Shown here piece by piece: positions 53,047-61,926 of a DNA stretch of 64,000 bases. A program made the position numbers and the translations under genes. The number at the start of each line of letters is the position of its first letter. The stretch's first letter is position 1. The DNA comes from Schlegelella_A sp963778525 (GTDB taxonomy: Bacteria > Pseudomonadota > Gammaproteobacteria > Burkholderiales > Burkholderiaceae_C): positions 310,001 to 374,000 of the forward strand of contig CAVZUJ010000009.1 in the NCBI GenBank assembly GCA_963778525.1, given 5' to 3'. Under the pieces are notes generated by a model. That model was not told the origin of the DNA. It did no database searches and saw nothing but the letters and a program-made list of their open reading frames with translations.

Positions 53047-54122
53047 GGTAGCTCGACGATCTCGATCCAGTTCGGGTTCTTGCCCACGCCGTAGCGCTGC
53101 AGCGGCGCGAGGGCGCCGCTCGCCGCGTCGATCGCATAGACCGCGATGGCGTGCGAATCCTGGCCGGAAGAGATCAGGTACCGGCCCGAAGGATCGATGG
53201 CGAAGCCGCGCGGCGTCTTCTCGGTCGGCACGCTGGCCAGCGTCTTGAGCTGGCCGCTCGAGGCATCGACCTCGTAGACGGCGATCGTGCTCGTCGTGCG
53301 CTCGGAGGCGTAGAGATGACGGCCGTCGGGCGCAAGGTGCAGGTCGGCGGCCCAGGGCTTGCCGGCGAAGCCGGGCGGCAAGGCGGTGGTGCGCTGCACT
53401 TCGCGCATCGTGCCGCGGGCGGCGTCGTAGTCGAACACGGCGAGCGAGGCGTCGAGTTCGCAGAGCAGGTAGACATGGCGCTGCAACTGGTCCCAGGCGA
53501 AGTGGCGTGGGCCCGACCTTGCCGTCGACAGGACCAGCGCCGGCTCATTCGCGCTGAGCGTGCCGGTGGCGGAATCGAAGCGCCAGGCCGAAAGGTTGTC
53601 GCCGCCCAGGCTGGTGGCGAAGACGTAGCGGTTGGCCGCGTCGACGTGGATCGCGTGCGCGTTCGGCCTGGTCGGTATCAGCTGCTGCACCGCGCCGACG
53701 ACGCCGTCCTTGTCGATCGAATTGACGGTGATCTTGTTGCCGCCGTAGGAGGCGGCGAACAGCCACTTGCCGGTCTTGTCGACATCGATGTTGGCCATGC
53801 TGTCGGCGAGCGCAGCCTCGCCGAGCTTCTTCAGCTTGCCGGTGGCGGGGTCGATGGCGAAGCTGACGACGCGAAAGGGCTGCGAACGCAAGGCCGCGTA
53901 CAGCACCTTCTTGTCGGGGCTCAGCGCCATCGGCATCACCGTGCCGCCGACATTCACGGTCTCGATGGCGGTCAGGGCACCGTTCGCGCGGTCCATCTGC
54001 AGCACCGAGATTTCCTGGCTGTCGGCATTGGAGACGTAGACGAAGGTTGCGGCGTTCGCGCCACTCACGGCGGCGCCGAGCGCGAGGCCGGCGGCGAGTT
54101 GCTTGACGGACGTGGGCGTCAT
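53043..54122 (-). CDS. Lactonase-family beta-propeller protein, exported
   Basis: Seven-bladed propeller of the 6-phosphogluconolactonase (Pgl)/lactonase family, 359 residues. Blade repeats are evident (FVYVSNADSQEISVLQMD, LYAALRSQPFRVVSFAID, KWLFAASYGGNKITV, HLYASERTTSTIAVYEVD). Unlike cytoplasmic Pgl it has an N-terminal signal (QLAAGLALGAAVSGANA). ATG 54122 has GGAGGAGA upstream and is preferred over 54137. Beside uronate dehydrogenase, opening of an aldarolactone is a tempting role, but its periplasmic signal argues for another substrate or site. Confidence 0.8.
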   Translation of the reverse strand: MTPTSVKQLAAGLALGAAVSGANAATFVYVSNADSQEISVLQMDRANGALTAIETVNVGGTVMPMALSPDKKVLYAALRSQPFRVVSFAIDPATGKLKKLGEAALADSMANIDVDKTGKWLFAASYGGNKITVNSIDKDGVVGAVQQLIPTRPNAHAIHVDAANRYVFATSLGGDNLSAWRFDSATGTLSANEPALVLSTARSGPRHFAWDQLQRHVYLLCELDASLAVFDYDAARGTMREVQRTTALPPGFAGKPWAADLHLAPDGRHLYASERTTSTIAVYEVDASSGQLKTLASVPTEKTPRGFAIDPSGRYLISSGQDSHAIAVYAIDAASGALAPLQRYGVGKNPNWIEIVELP

Positions 54123-54177
54123 CTCTGTCTCCTCCATGTCGTGATCGCCGCTGCGATGTTGCCGGCGGTCGCGCGAG

Positions 54178-55461
54178 CTACAGCCCGAGCAGCCTCGGCA
54201 GCCAGAGCGACAGCAGCGGAATGTAGGTAACCATCATCAGGACGATGAACATGGCCACGAAGAACGGCGTCATGGCCTTGACCAGCACGCCGATCTTCAC
54301 GCCGCCGATGGCGCTGCCGACGAAGAGCACCGTGCCCACCGGCGGCGTGATCAGGCCGATGCCGAGGTTGAGCAGCATGATCATGCCGAAGTGGATCGGG
54401 TCGACACCGAGCGACTTGACCACCGGCAGCAGCACCGGCGTGCAGATCAGGATGAGCGGCGACATGTCCATCAGGCAGCCGAGCACCAGCAGCATGACGT
54501 TGATGAGGGCCAGGATGACGATCTTGTCGTGCGAGACGGTGGCGAAGAACTCGGTCACCTTGAGCGGAATCTGCATCAGCGTCATCAGGTAGCCGAAGCT
54601 CGCCGCGAAGGCGATCAGGATCATGACGATGGTCACGGTCTTGACGGTGCGGTGGATCAGGCGCGGCAGGTCGCGCCACTTGTAGTCGCGATAGATGAAC
54701 ATCGTGACGAAGAAGGCCCAGAGCACGGCGATCGAGGCCGACTCGTTGGCCGTGAACACACCCGAGAGGATGCCGCCCAGGATGATGACCATCGTCACCA
54801 CGCCCCACATCGCCTCGGCGCAGATCTTGAGCGCCTGGCGCAGCGGAATCCGCTCGCCCTTCGGATAGTTGTGCTGTTTCGCCTTGATGAGGCACAGCAC
54901 CGAGAGCGTCAGGCCGAGCAGCACGCCGGGCACGATGCCGGCCATGAAGAGCGCCGCGATCGAGACGCTGCCGCCGGCGGCCAGCGAATAGATCACCGAG
55001 TTGTGGCTGGGCGGCAGGACGATCGCCTGCACCGAGCCGCTCACCGTCACCGCGGTGGCGAAGTCGCGCGGATAGCCCTTCCTCTCCATCTCGGGGATCA
55101 GCGCCGAGCCGATCGACGCCGTGTCGGCGACGGCCGAGCCCGAGATGCCCGCGAAGAAGGTCGAGGCGAGGATGTTGACCAGCGACAGGCCGCCGCGCAC
55201 GAAGCCGACCAGCACGCTGGCGAAGGCAACGAGGCGTCGCGCCATGCCGCCCTCGGCCATGATCGCGCCGGCGAGCACGAAGAAGGGTATCGCCAGCAGC
55301 GAGAACTTGGCGATGCCCGACGAGATCTGGATCATCACCGCGTCGAGCGGCAGGCCGATCCAGAGCGCGGCGAACAGCGAGGCCAGGCCGAGCGAATAGG
55401 CGATCGGCACGCCGATCACCATCAGGACGAAGAAGCTGCCGATGAGAACGAGGGCGTCCAT
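54178..55461 (-). CDS. TRAP transporter large permease DctM, system 2
   Basis: Large permease of 427 residues. It shows FFAGISGSAVADTASIGSALIPEM, SHNSVIYSLAAGGSVSIAALFMAGIVPG and LGIGLITPPVGTVLFVGSAIGG, all standard DctM signatures. It begins one base after the DctQ stop. The P-Q-M order on the minus strand starts with the binding protein at 57033. Confidence 0.92.
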   Translation of the reverse strand: MDALVLIGSFFVLMVIGVPIAYSLGLASLFAALWIGLPLDAVMIQISSGIAKFSLLAIPFFVLAGAIMAEGGMARRLVAFASVLVGFVRGGLSLVNILASTFFAGISGSAVADTASIGSALIPEMERKGYPRDFATAVTVSGSVQAIVLPPSHNSVIYSLAAGGSVSIAALFMAGIVPGVLLGLTLSVLCLIKAKQHNYPKGERIPLRQALKICAEAMWGVVTMVIILGGILSGVFTANESASIAVLWAFFVTMFIYRDYKWRDLPRLIHRTVKTVTIVMILIAFAASFGYLMTLMQIPLKVTEFFATVSHDKIVILALINVMLLVLGCLMDMSPLILICTPVLLPVVKSLGVDPIHFGMIMLLNLGIGLITPPVGTVLFVGSAIGGVKIGVLVKAMTPFFVAMFIVLMMVTYIPLLSLWLPRLLGL

Positions 55462-55462
55462 C

Positions 55463-56038
55463 TCAGTCGACGCTTTCGGCGGCGTCTGCGACGAGCTCGT
55501 AGCGGACGATCGGCCGACCGGCCTGCGATCCGAACACCATCCGCTCGAGCACGAAGATCAGGGTGAGCACGCCGCCGATCGGCAGCGGCAGATACGTCGC
55601 ACCCACCGGCAGCCACGGCAGCTCGGCGATCGACTGGCCCCAGGTCGCGTTGCACAACGCCGCGCCATACCAGACGACGAACGCGCTGGCGAGCAGCATC
55701 AGCAAGTCGCTCACCATCGCCGCGAGGCGGCGCAGGATCGGCGGCAAGGCATCGGTCAGCATCGTCACCGCGATGTGCGAGCCGGCGCGATAAGCGGCAG
55801 CGGCGCCGATGAAGGTGAAGACCATCATCAGCAAAATGGCGATCGGCTCCGGCCAGGCCGATCCTGAGCCCAGCACATAGCGGGTGAAGACACCCCAGGG
55901 AATGATCAGCGACATGACCAGGATGGCCAACCCCGCGATCCAGACGCTGGCGAGGTAGACCCGATCCAGCGCCCGCGGGATCGGCGACGACGTCGGCCGC
56001 GGCGGCGGCGTCTGCGCCGCGGCGGGCGCACCGCTCAT
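55463..56038 (-). CDS. TRAP transporter small permease DctQ, system 2
   Basis: Small permease of 191 residues with four hydrophobic segments. A Pro/Ala-rich N-terminal tail of about 25 residues precedes LASVWIAGLAILVMSLIIPWGVFTRYVLGSG. The ATG overlaps the DctP stop as ATGA. Works with the DctM at 54178. Confidence 0.9.
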   Translation of the reverse strand: MSGAPAAAQTPPPRPTSSPIPRALDRVYLASVWIAGLAILVMSLIIPWGVFTRYVLGSGSAWPEPIAILLMMVFTFIGAAAAYRAGSHIAVTMLTDALPPILRRLAAMVSDLLMLLASAFVVWYGAALCNATWGQSIAELPWLPVGATYLPLPIGGVLTLIFVLERMVFGSQAGRPIVRYELVADAAESVD

Positions 56039-57033
56039 TTCGTCGCTTCGATCTGCTTGATGAGGTCGGCGTAGGGCGCACCGTACTTGGCGCGTACGCC
56101 GGCCGTGGCGTCGTAGAAGGGCTTGTTGTCGATGGGAATGAACTCGACGCCGGCGGCCTTCAGCTTGGCCACGTAGTCGCCGACGCTTGCGTCCCACAGC
56201 GCCCGCTGCTCGAATTGCGCCTCGCGCGAAAACTTCTTCACCAGTGCCTGGTCGGCCGGGCCCAGCTTGTCCCACGTGACCTTCGACATCACGAAGATCT
56301 CGGGGATGATGAGGTGGTTGGTCAGGGTGAAGTACTTGGCGCCGGTCGCGAAGTGGTTGGCCGTGAAGTAGCTCGGCGGGTTGTTCTCGGCGCCGTCGAT
56401 GACGCCGGTCTGCAGGGCGCTGAAGACCTCGCCGTAGCCCATCGAGATGCCGTTGCCGCCCATCGCGTTCATGGTGTCGATGAAGAGCGGGTTGCCGATC
56501 ATGCGGATCTTCATGCCCTTCAGGTCGGCCATCGAATGCACGGGTTTTTTCGTGTAGAGGCTGCGCGAGCCGCCATCCATCCAGCCGAGGGCAACCAGCT
56601 TGGCCGGCGAGGCGGTGATCTTGGCCAGCATCGCGTCGCCGATCGGCCCGTCGATGACGGCGCGCATGTGCGCTTCGCTGCGAAAGACGAAGGGCATGTT
56701 GAAGACATTGACCTCGGGCACCACCGGGCCGAGCGGGCCGAGCGAGGTGCGCAGGATGTCGATGGCGCCGACCTGCGTCTGCTCGATCATCTCCTTCTCG
56801 CTGCCGAGCACGCCTCCGGGGAACATCTTCAGCTTGATGCGGCCGTTGCTCGCGGCCTCCAGCTTCTGTCCCATGTGCTCGATGGCGACGACGTTCGGGT
56901 AGCCGGGTGGATGCACGTCGGCGGCGCGCAGGGTCAAGGTCGCCTGTGCCGACGCCAGCGCGGGCGACAGGGCGAGCACGGTGGCGGCGACGAGGCCGAA
57001 GCCGAATGCGGCGCGTGGGAGGGTGAAGTTCAT
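56035..57033 (-). CDS. TRAP transporter binding protein DctP, system 2
   Basis: Periplasmic binding protein of 332 residues with a Sec signal. It has LTLRAADVHPPGYPNVVAIEHMGQKLEAASNGRIKLKMFPGGVLGSEKEMIEQTQVG, the DLKGMKIRMIGNPLF segment and NGAENNPPSYF-like text (DGAENNPPSYFTANHF). This subgroup (UxuP/DctP-type) often binds uronates in characterised relatives. Position just after uronate dehydrogenase, 34 bases away, strongly suggests a uronate or aldarate ligand. Confidence 0.9.
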   Translation of the reverse strand: MNFTLPRAAFGFGLVAATVLALSPALASAQATLTLRAADVHPPGYPNVVAIEHMGQKLEAASNGRIKLKMFPGGVLGSEKEMIEQTQVGAIDILRTSLGPLGPVVPEVNVFNMPFVFRSEAHMRAVIDGPIGDAMLAKITASPAKLVALGWMDGGSRSLYTKKPVHSMADLKGMKIRMIGNPLFIDTMNAMGGNGISMGYGEVFSALQTGVIDGAENNPPSYFTANHFATGAKYFTLTNHLIIPEIFVMSKVTWDKLGPADQALVKKFSREAQFEQRALWDASVGDYVAKLKAAGVEFIPIDNKPFYDATAGVRAKYGAPYADLIKQIEATK

Positions 57034-57067
57034 GACGATGTCTCCTTGGCTGGAATGGCGGTGCGAG

Positions 57068-57901
57068 TCAGAAAGGACCCCGGGTGACGAAACCGCCGCC
57101 CTGGAAGCGGACCGACGGATCGTTCGGGTCGAGGTGCGGCTGCCTGGCCTCGGCCATGGCGCGAAAAGGTTCCGAGCTGTCTTGCGGCCGATAGCCGAGA
57201 TGCGCGGCCGAGCTGTTGTCCCACCACGTGGTGATGTTGTCGGACATGCCGTAGATGACGCTGTGGCCCACCACCGGCGCGGTCAGGCTCGCCACGACCA
57301 GGCGCTCGAGATCGTCGTAGCTGAGCCAGGTGGCGAGCATCCGCCGGTCCTTCGGCTCGGGGAACGACGAGCCGATGCGCAGGCACACGGTCTCGATCCC
57401 GTAGCGATCGAAATAGAAGCGCGCGACGTTCTCGCCGAAGGCCTTGCTGAGGCCGTAGTGGCCGTCGGGGCGAACCGGGTCGTGCGGCGAGATCACTTCG
57501 TCCTGCCGATAGAAGCCCGTGACGTGATTGGAGCTGGCGAAGACGATGCGCCGCGTGCCGTGCTTGCGCGCCGCTTCGTACAGGTTCCAGACACCGACGA
57601 TGTTGGCCTGAAGGATCGGTTCGAACGGTCCTTCCACCGAGATGCCGCCGAGGTGGACGATGGCGTCGACGCCGGCGACGAGCGCGTGCACCGCGGCCGC
57701 ATCCTGCAAGGGCGCGAGCATCACTTCTTCGCCCGGACCGGCAGGCTCCATCGCGGCGATGTCGCTGACGCGAAGCACCCGGCAACAAGCCTTCAGGCGC
57801 GGTCGCAGAATGCGGCCGAGGCCGCCTGCAGCGCCGGTGAGCAGGAGGCGATCGACGCGCGGCGCCGGCGCGGCGGAAGGGGTGGACGAGGCGGTCGCCA
57901 T
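57068..57901 (-). CDS. udh: Uronate dehydrogenase-like NAD-dependent epimerase/dehydratase
   Basis: Short-chain type SDR of 277 residues. The Rossmann loop is LLLTGAAGGLGRILRP, followed by VHLGGISVEGPFEPILQANIVG, FASSNHVTGFY and the catalytic YGLSKAFGE (YxxxK). The C-terminal NITTWWDNSSAAHLGYRPQD is very like characterised uronate dehydrogenases, which oxidise galacturonate or glucuronate to the aldaro-lactone with NAD. Start ATG 57901 lies 100 bases from the divergent GntR gene, with an operator between. Confidence 0.88.
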   Translation of the reverse strand: MATASSTPSAAPAPRVDRLLLTGAAGGLGRILRPRLKACCRVLRVSDIAAMEPAGPGEEVMLAPLQDAAAVHALVAGVDAIVHLGGISVEGPFEPILQANIVGVWNLYEAARKHGTRRIVFASSNHVTGFYRQDEVISPHDPVRPDGHYGLSKAFGENVARFYFDRYGIETVCLRIGSSFPEPKDRRMLATWLSYDDLERLVVASLTAPVVGHSVIYGMSDNITTWWDNSSAAHLGYRPQDSSEPFRAMAEARQPHLDPNDPSVRFQGGGFVTRGPF

Positions 57902-57970
57902 GAGCGCGATGGTGGGCCGTGGGGGAACGGATGCCAATCGGCGGAAATGCGCTTGCGCGAAGTCGTCTGA

Positions 57971-57981
57971 TGTCGTACAAC
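57971..57981. promoter_or_regulatory. GntR/FadR-type operator, site 1
   Basis: TGTCGTACAAC lies in the divergent gap between udh and the GntR gene. The exact reverse complement occurs in site 2 upstream of the glucarate dehydratase. The form GT-n-AC matches the FadR-subfamily consensus. Confidence 0.65.
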
Positions 57982-58001
57982 CGATCGAAATCGGCATCGA
58001 C

Positions 58002-58736
58002 ATGAACGACTCCGCCTTGCTCGAACGTCGCCGGCCGCGCAGCCTTGCGCTCGGCGTCGTCGAAGACCTGTCCGACCGGATTCGCGACGGCCGCCTTGGC
58101 CCTGGCGCCAAGCTCGCCACCGAGGCCGCCCTGATGGGCGAGTTCGGTGTCAGCCGCACCGTCATCCGCGAAGCCCTTTCGAAGCTGCAGGCCTCCTCGC
58201 TGGTGGAAACGCGGCACGGCGTCGGCACCTTCGTCACCGGGCACGCGGATTCCTCGGTCTTTCGCATCCGCGCCGACCAGCTCGCCACCTTGCGCGATGT
58301 CGTCGCAATGCTCGAGCTGCGCATCGGCGTCGAGACCGAGGCGGCCGGCCTGGCGGCCCAGCGGCGCGCCGCCGGCAACCTCGAGACGATGCGCGACGCG
58401 CTCGGCGCGTTCACGCACGCGGTCGAGGCCGGGCACGACGCAGTGGGTGCCGACTTCCGCTTCCATCTCGAGATTGCACGGGCTACGCAGAACGCGCATT
58501 TCGAAAGTCTGGTGCTGACCTTGGGCACGGCCATCATTCCGCGGGCCCGGCTCGATCCGTCGGCAGCCTCGGCCGACGAGCGCCAGACCTACCTGCGCCG
58601 GGTCAACGCCGAGCACGGCTCGATTCTCGACGCCATCGCCGGCAAGGACAGCGAAGCGGCGCGCGCCGCGATGCGCACCCATCTCGCGAACAGCCGCGAG
58701 CGGCGGCGGCGGGCCGCGCGCCTCTCCGATCGCTGA
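58002..58736 (+). CDS. GntR-family regulator, FadR subfamily
   Basis: Transcription factor of 244 residues. The N-terminal winged helix has VVEDLSDRIRDGRLGPGAKLATEAALMGEFGVSRTVIREALSKLQASSLVETRHGVGTFV. The C-terminal FCD ligand domain has metal-type residues in DFRFHLEIARATQNAHF and AEHGSILDAI. FCD regulators usually respond to carboxylates. Divergent udh/TRAP genes and the downstream dehydratase both carry matching operators, so it likely controls aldarate/uronate genes. Confidence 0.9.
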   Translation: MNDSALLERRRPRSLALGVVEDLSDRIRDGRLGPGAKLATEAALMGEFGVSRTVIREALSKLQASSLVETRHGVGTFVTGHADSSVFRIRADQLATLRDVVAMLELRIGVETEAAGLAAQRRAAGNLETMRDALGAFTHAVEAGHDAVGADFRFHLEIARATQNAHFESLVLTLGTAIIPRARLDPSAASADERQTYLRRVNAEHGSILDAIAGKDSEAARAAMRTHLANSRERRRRAARLSDR

Positions 58737-58750
58737 GAGCCTTCCCGATG

Positions 58751-58763
58751 GTTGTACGACAAC
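58751..58763. promoter_or_regulatory. GntR/FadR-type operator, site 2
   Basis: GTTGT-ACG-ACAAC, perfect 5-bp arms with a 3-base spacer, ending one base before the ATG of glucarate dehydratase. It shares eleven bases with site 1. Binding here could also block ribosome access or transcription start. Confidence 0.7.
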
Positions 58764-58764
58764 T

Positions 58765-60090
58765 ATGACGGATGCGCCGCGCATCACCTCGGTCCGCTGC
58801 ATTCCGGTCGCGGGCCACGACAGCATGCTGCTCAACCTGAGCGGCGCCCACGCTCCGTTCTTCACGCGCAACCTGGTCATCGTCAGCGATTCCTCGGGCC
58901 ACCAGGGCATTGGCGAAGTGCCGGGCGGTGCGGCGATCGAGCAGGTGGTGATCGAGTCGCGTGCCTTGCTCGACGGCCATTCGATCGGCGAGTTGCGGCC
59001 CCTGCTGGCCGAGGTCGCACGCCGCTTCGCCGACCGCGATAGCACGGGTCGCGGGGCGCAGACCTTCGATCTGCGCACGACGGTGCATGCCGTCACCGGC
59101 CTCGAGTGCGCCTTGCTCGACCTGCTCGGCCAGCACCTCGGCGTGCCCGTGGCGGCCCTGCTTGGCGAAGGGCAGCAACGCGCGAGCGTTCCCGTGCTCG
59201 GCTATCTGTTCTATGTCGGCAATTCCGGCAAGAGCGAGAGACCCTATCGCCGCGACCGCGCTGGCGACGGCTGGCTGCGCCTGCGCGACGAGCCCGCGCT
59301 CGACGCCAAAGCCATCGTGCGCCTCGGCGAAGCCGCCTTCGAGCGCTATGGCTTTGCCGACTTCAAGCTGAAGGGCGGCGTGCTCGAAGGCGACGCCGAG
59401 GTCGAAGCCGTCACCGCCCTGCACGAGCGCTTTCCTGAAGCCCGCATCACGCTCGACCCGAACGGCTGCTGGTCGCTCGCCGAGGCGACGCGACTGATGC
59501 GCGATCAGCATCAGGTGCTGGCCTATGCCGAAGACCCGTGCGGCGCCGAGGCCGGCTTTTCGGGCCGCGAGGTGATGGCCGAATTCCGGCGCGCCACCGG
59601 TTTGCCGACAGCCACCAACATGATCGCCACCGACTGGCGCCAGCTCACGCACGCGCTGGCCCTGCAGGCGGTCGACATCCCGCTCGCCGATCCGCACTTC
59701 TGGACGATGGCCGGCTCGGTCCGCGTCGCCCAGACCTGCCGCGACTGGGGCCTCACCTGGGGCTCGCATTCGAACAATCACTTCGACGTGTCGCTGGCGA
59801 TGTTCACCCACGTCGCCGCCGCTGCACCGGGGCGCATCACGGCGATCGACACGCACTGGATCTGGCAGGACGGCGAGCGCCTGACGAAAGCGCCGCTGCA
59901 GATCCGCGGCGGCGAGATCCGCGTGCCGACGACGCCAGGGCTGGGCATCGAGCTCGACATGGCCGAGGTCGAGCGCGCCCACGCCTTGTATCTGCAGCAC
60001 GGCCTCGGAGCGCGCGACGATGCGCTCGGCATGCAGGCCCTCATCCCCGGCTGGCGCTTCGATGCGAAGCAGCCGTGCCTGGTGCGCTGA
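58765..60090 (+). CDS. gudD: Glucarate dehydratase
   Basis: Mandelate-racemase/enolase superfamily enzyme of 441 residues that dehydrates D-glucarate (and idarate) to 5-keto-4-deoxyglucarate. It has the KxK pair in DFKLKGG, metal ligands in LDPNGCWS and AYAEDPCG, ATNMIATDWRQL, and the catalytic histidine in GSHSNNHFDVS. Length and family text match GudD. No ribosome site precedes the ATG because the GntR operator abuts it. Followed by a Bug-type binding protein and GarL. Confidence 0.93.
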   Translation: MTDAPRITSVRCIPVAGHDSMLLNLSGAHAPFFTRNLVIVSDSSGHQGIGEVPGGAAIEQVVIESRALLDGHSIGELRPLLAEVARRFADRDSTGRGAQTFDLRTTVHAVTGLECALLDLLGQHLGVPVAALLGEGQQRASVPVLGYLFYVGNSGKSERPYRRDRAGDGWLRLRDEPALDAKAIVRLGEAAFERYGFADFKLKGGVLEGDAEVEAVTALHERFPEARITLDPNGCWSLAEATRLMRDQHQVLAYAEDPCGAEAGFSGREVMAEFRRATGLPTATNMIATDWRQLTHALALQAVDIPLADPHFWTMAGSVRVAQTCRDWGLTWGSHSNNHFDVSLAMFTHVAAAAPGRITAIDTHWIWQDGERLTKAPLQIRGGEIRVPTTPGLGIELDMAEVERAHALYLQHGLGARDDALGMQALIPGWRFDAKQPCLVR

Positions 60091-60126
60091 CGCGACGACG
60101 AAGCGGCCGCGAAGGAACGAACGTCG

Positions 60127-61092
60127 ATGAAAAGCCTGCGCCGCGCCCTGGCCCTTCTGCTCTGCGCGACCTGCTTCGCGCCCGCCGCGCTCGCCGACGC
60201 ATGGCCGGCGAAGACGATTCGCATCATCGTGCCGTACACGCCGGGCGGCTCGTCGGACATCATCGCGCGCTCGATTTCCGAGCAGCTGTCGGCCGCGCTG
60301 AAGCAACCGGTGATCGTCGAGAACAAGCCCGGCGCCAACGGCAACACCGGCACCGACCTGGTCGCCAAGTCGACGCCCGACGGCTACACCCTCCTGCTCT
60401 GCGACGTGGGTGCCCTGGCCATCACCTCGTCGGTCTACACCAAGCTGCCGTTCAACCCCAGCAAGGATCTGCGCGGCGTCACGATGCTCGCGTATTCGCC
60501 GCATCTGCTGGTGGTGCATCCGTCGGTGCCGGCGAGCAACCTGAAGGAGCTGGTGGCGCTGTCGCAGACGACCAAGCTCAACTTCGCGGTCACGGCCATC
60601 GGCAGCGCGCCGCACCTGGCCGCCATCGCGGTCGAGAAGGCGACGCATGCGCGCTGGGAGTACATCCCGTACAAGGGCGGCTCACAGGCGATCGGCGATA
60701 CCGTGGGCGGGCAGACGCAGGTGCTGATGAACGGCATGCTCGCGACCTTGCCGTTCGTGCAGTCGGGCCAGCTGAAGGTGCTCGGCGTTTCCAAGGCGAC
60801 GCGCGTGCCACTCTTGCCGAATGTGCCGACGATCGCCGAACAAGGCGTGACCGGCTTCGAGTCGGGCACCTGGCAAGGCGCACTCGTGCCGGCCGGCACG
60901 CCACCCGAGATCGTCGCGCGCCTCGCCGCCGAGCTCACGCGCATCATCCGTTCGCCCGACGTTCGTGCCCGCCTGACGGCGCAGGGCGCCGAGGTGTACA
61001 CGATGACGCCGACAGAGTTCGCCGCCTTCTTCGATCGCGAGCAGAAGCGCTGGGCCGGTGTCGTTGCCGCCGGCGGCGTCAAGCTCGAATAA
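60127..61092 (+). CDS. Bug/TctC-family tripartite tricarboxylate transporter binding protein
   Basis: Periplasmic binding protein of 321 residues with a Sec signal (RALALLLCATCFAPAALADA). Family motifs are IRIIVPYTPGGSSDIIAR, PVIVENKPGANGNTGTDLVAKSTPDGYTLL and YKGGSQAIGDTVGGQTQVL. TctA and TctB membrane genes are absent from the window, as is usual for the many orphan Bug proteins in Burkholderiales. Position between gudD and garL suggests an aldarate ligand. Confidence 0.92.
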   Translation: MKSLRRALALLLCATCFAPAALADAWPAKTIRIIVPYTPGGSSDIIARSISEQLSAALKQPVIVENKPGANGNTGTDLVAKSTPDGYTLLLCDVGALAITSSVYTKLPFNPSKDLRGVTMLAYSPHLLVVHPSVPASNLKELVALSQTTKLNFAVTAIGSAPHLAAIAVEKATHARWEYIPYKGGSQAIGDTVGGQTQVLMNGMLATLPFVQSGQLKVLGVSKATRVPLLPNVPTIAEQGVTGFESGTWQGALVPAGTPPEIVARLAAELTRIIRSPDVRARLTAQGAEVYTMTPTEFAAFFDREQKRWAGVVAAGGVKLE

Positions 61093-61112
61093 CCCCAGCA
61101 GAAAGATTCGCC

Positions 61113-61898
61113 ATGTCGACTCCCCAGACACCCTATCGGCCCTTTCCGAACGGCTTTCGCAAGCGCCTTCTCGCCGGCGAAACCCTGATCGGCTGCTGGT
61201 GCTCGCTCGCCAATCCGATCACCACCGAAGTGCTGGGCGTCGCCGGCTTCGACTGGCTGCTGCTCGACGGCGAGCATTCGCCGAACGACGTGACCACCTT
61301 CATCCCGCAGCTCATGGCGCTCAAGGACAGCGCCAGCGCACCGATCGCGCGGCCGGCCTCGAACAACGCGATCGAGATCAAGCGCCTGCTCGACGCGGGC
61401 TTCTCCAACTTCCTGGTGCCGATGATCGAGAGCGCCGAGGAAGCGCGGCGCGCCGTCGCCGCGACGCGCTATCCGCCGCAGGGCATCCGCGGCGTGTCGA
61501 CCTCGCATCGGGGCAATCGCTTCGGCACGGTGCCCGACTATTTCAAGAACATCAACGAGCAGATCTGCATGCTGGTGCAGATCGAAAGCAGGAAGGGGCT
61601 CGAAGCGGCGGCCGAGATCGCGGCGGTCGACGGCGTCGACGGCGTGTTCGTCGGCCCGGCCGATCTCTCGGCGGCAATTGGCCATCTCGGCGAGCCGAAT
61701 CACGCCGAATCGCAGGCGGCGATCGCCGCGGTGTTCAAGGCCGTTCACTCCGTCGGCAAGGCCACCGGCATCCTCACCGGCGTCGAAGCGGAGGCGCGCC
61801 GCTACCTCGAGATGGGTGCGCGCTTCGTCGCCGTGGGCAGCGACCTCGGCGTCTTTCGCAGCGGCACGCAGACCTTGCGCGACCGCTTCATGAAGTAG
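61113..61898 (+). CDS. garL: 2-dehydro-3-deoxyglucarate aldolase
   Basis: HpcH/HpaI class II pyruvate aldolase of 261 residues that splits 5-keto-4-deoxyglucarate to pyruvate and tartronate semialdehyde. The text is diagnostic of GarL: LIGCWCSLANPITTEVLGVAGFDWLLLDGEHSPND, YPPQGIRGVSTSHRGNRFGTVPDYF, LVQIESRKGLEAAAEIAAVDGVDGVFVGPADL and GHLGEPNH. Catalytic His/Arg and metal Glu/Asp positions are present. It completes the gudD operon. Confidence 0.94.
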   Translation: MSTPQTPYRPFPNGFRKRLLAGETLIGCWCSLANPITTEVLGVAGFDWLLLDGEHSPNDVTTFIPQLMALKDSASAPIARPASNNAIEIKRLLDAGFSNFLVPMIESAEEARRAVAATRYPPQGIRGVSTSHRGNRFGTVPDYFKNINEQICMLVQIESRKGLEAAAEIAAVDGVDGVFVGPADLSAAIGHLGEPNHAESQAAIAAVFKAVHSVGKATGILTGVEAEARRYLEMGARFVAVGSDLGVFRSGTQTLRDRFMK

Positions 61899-61926
61899 CC
61901 GCGGCGCCGGCTCGACGGCGCCGAGC

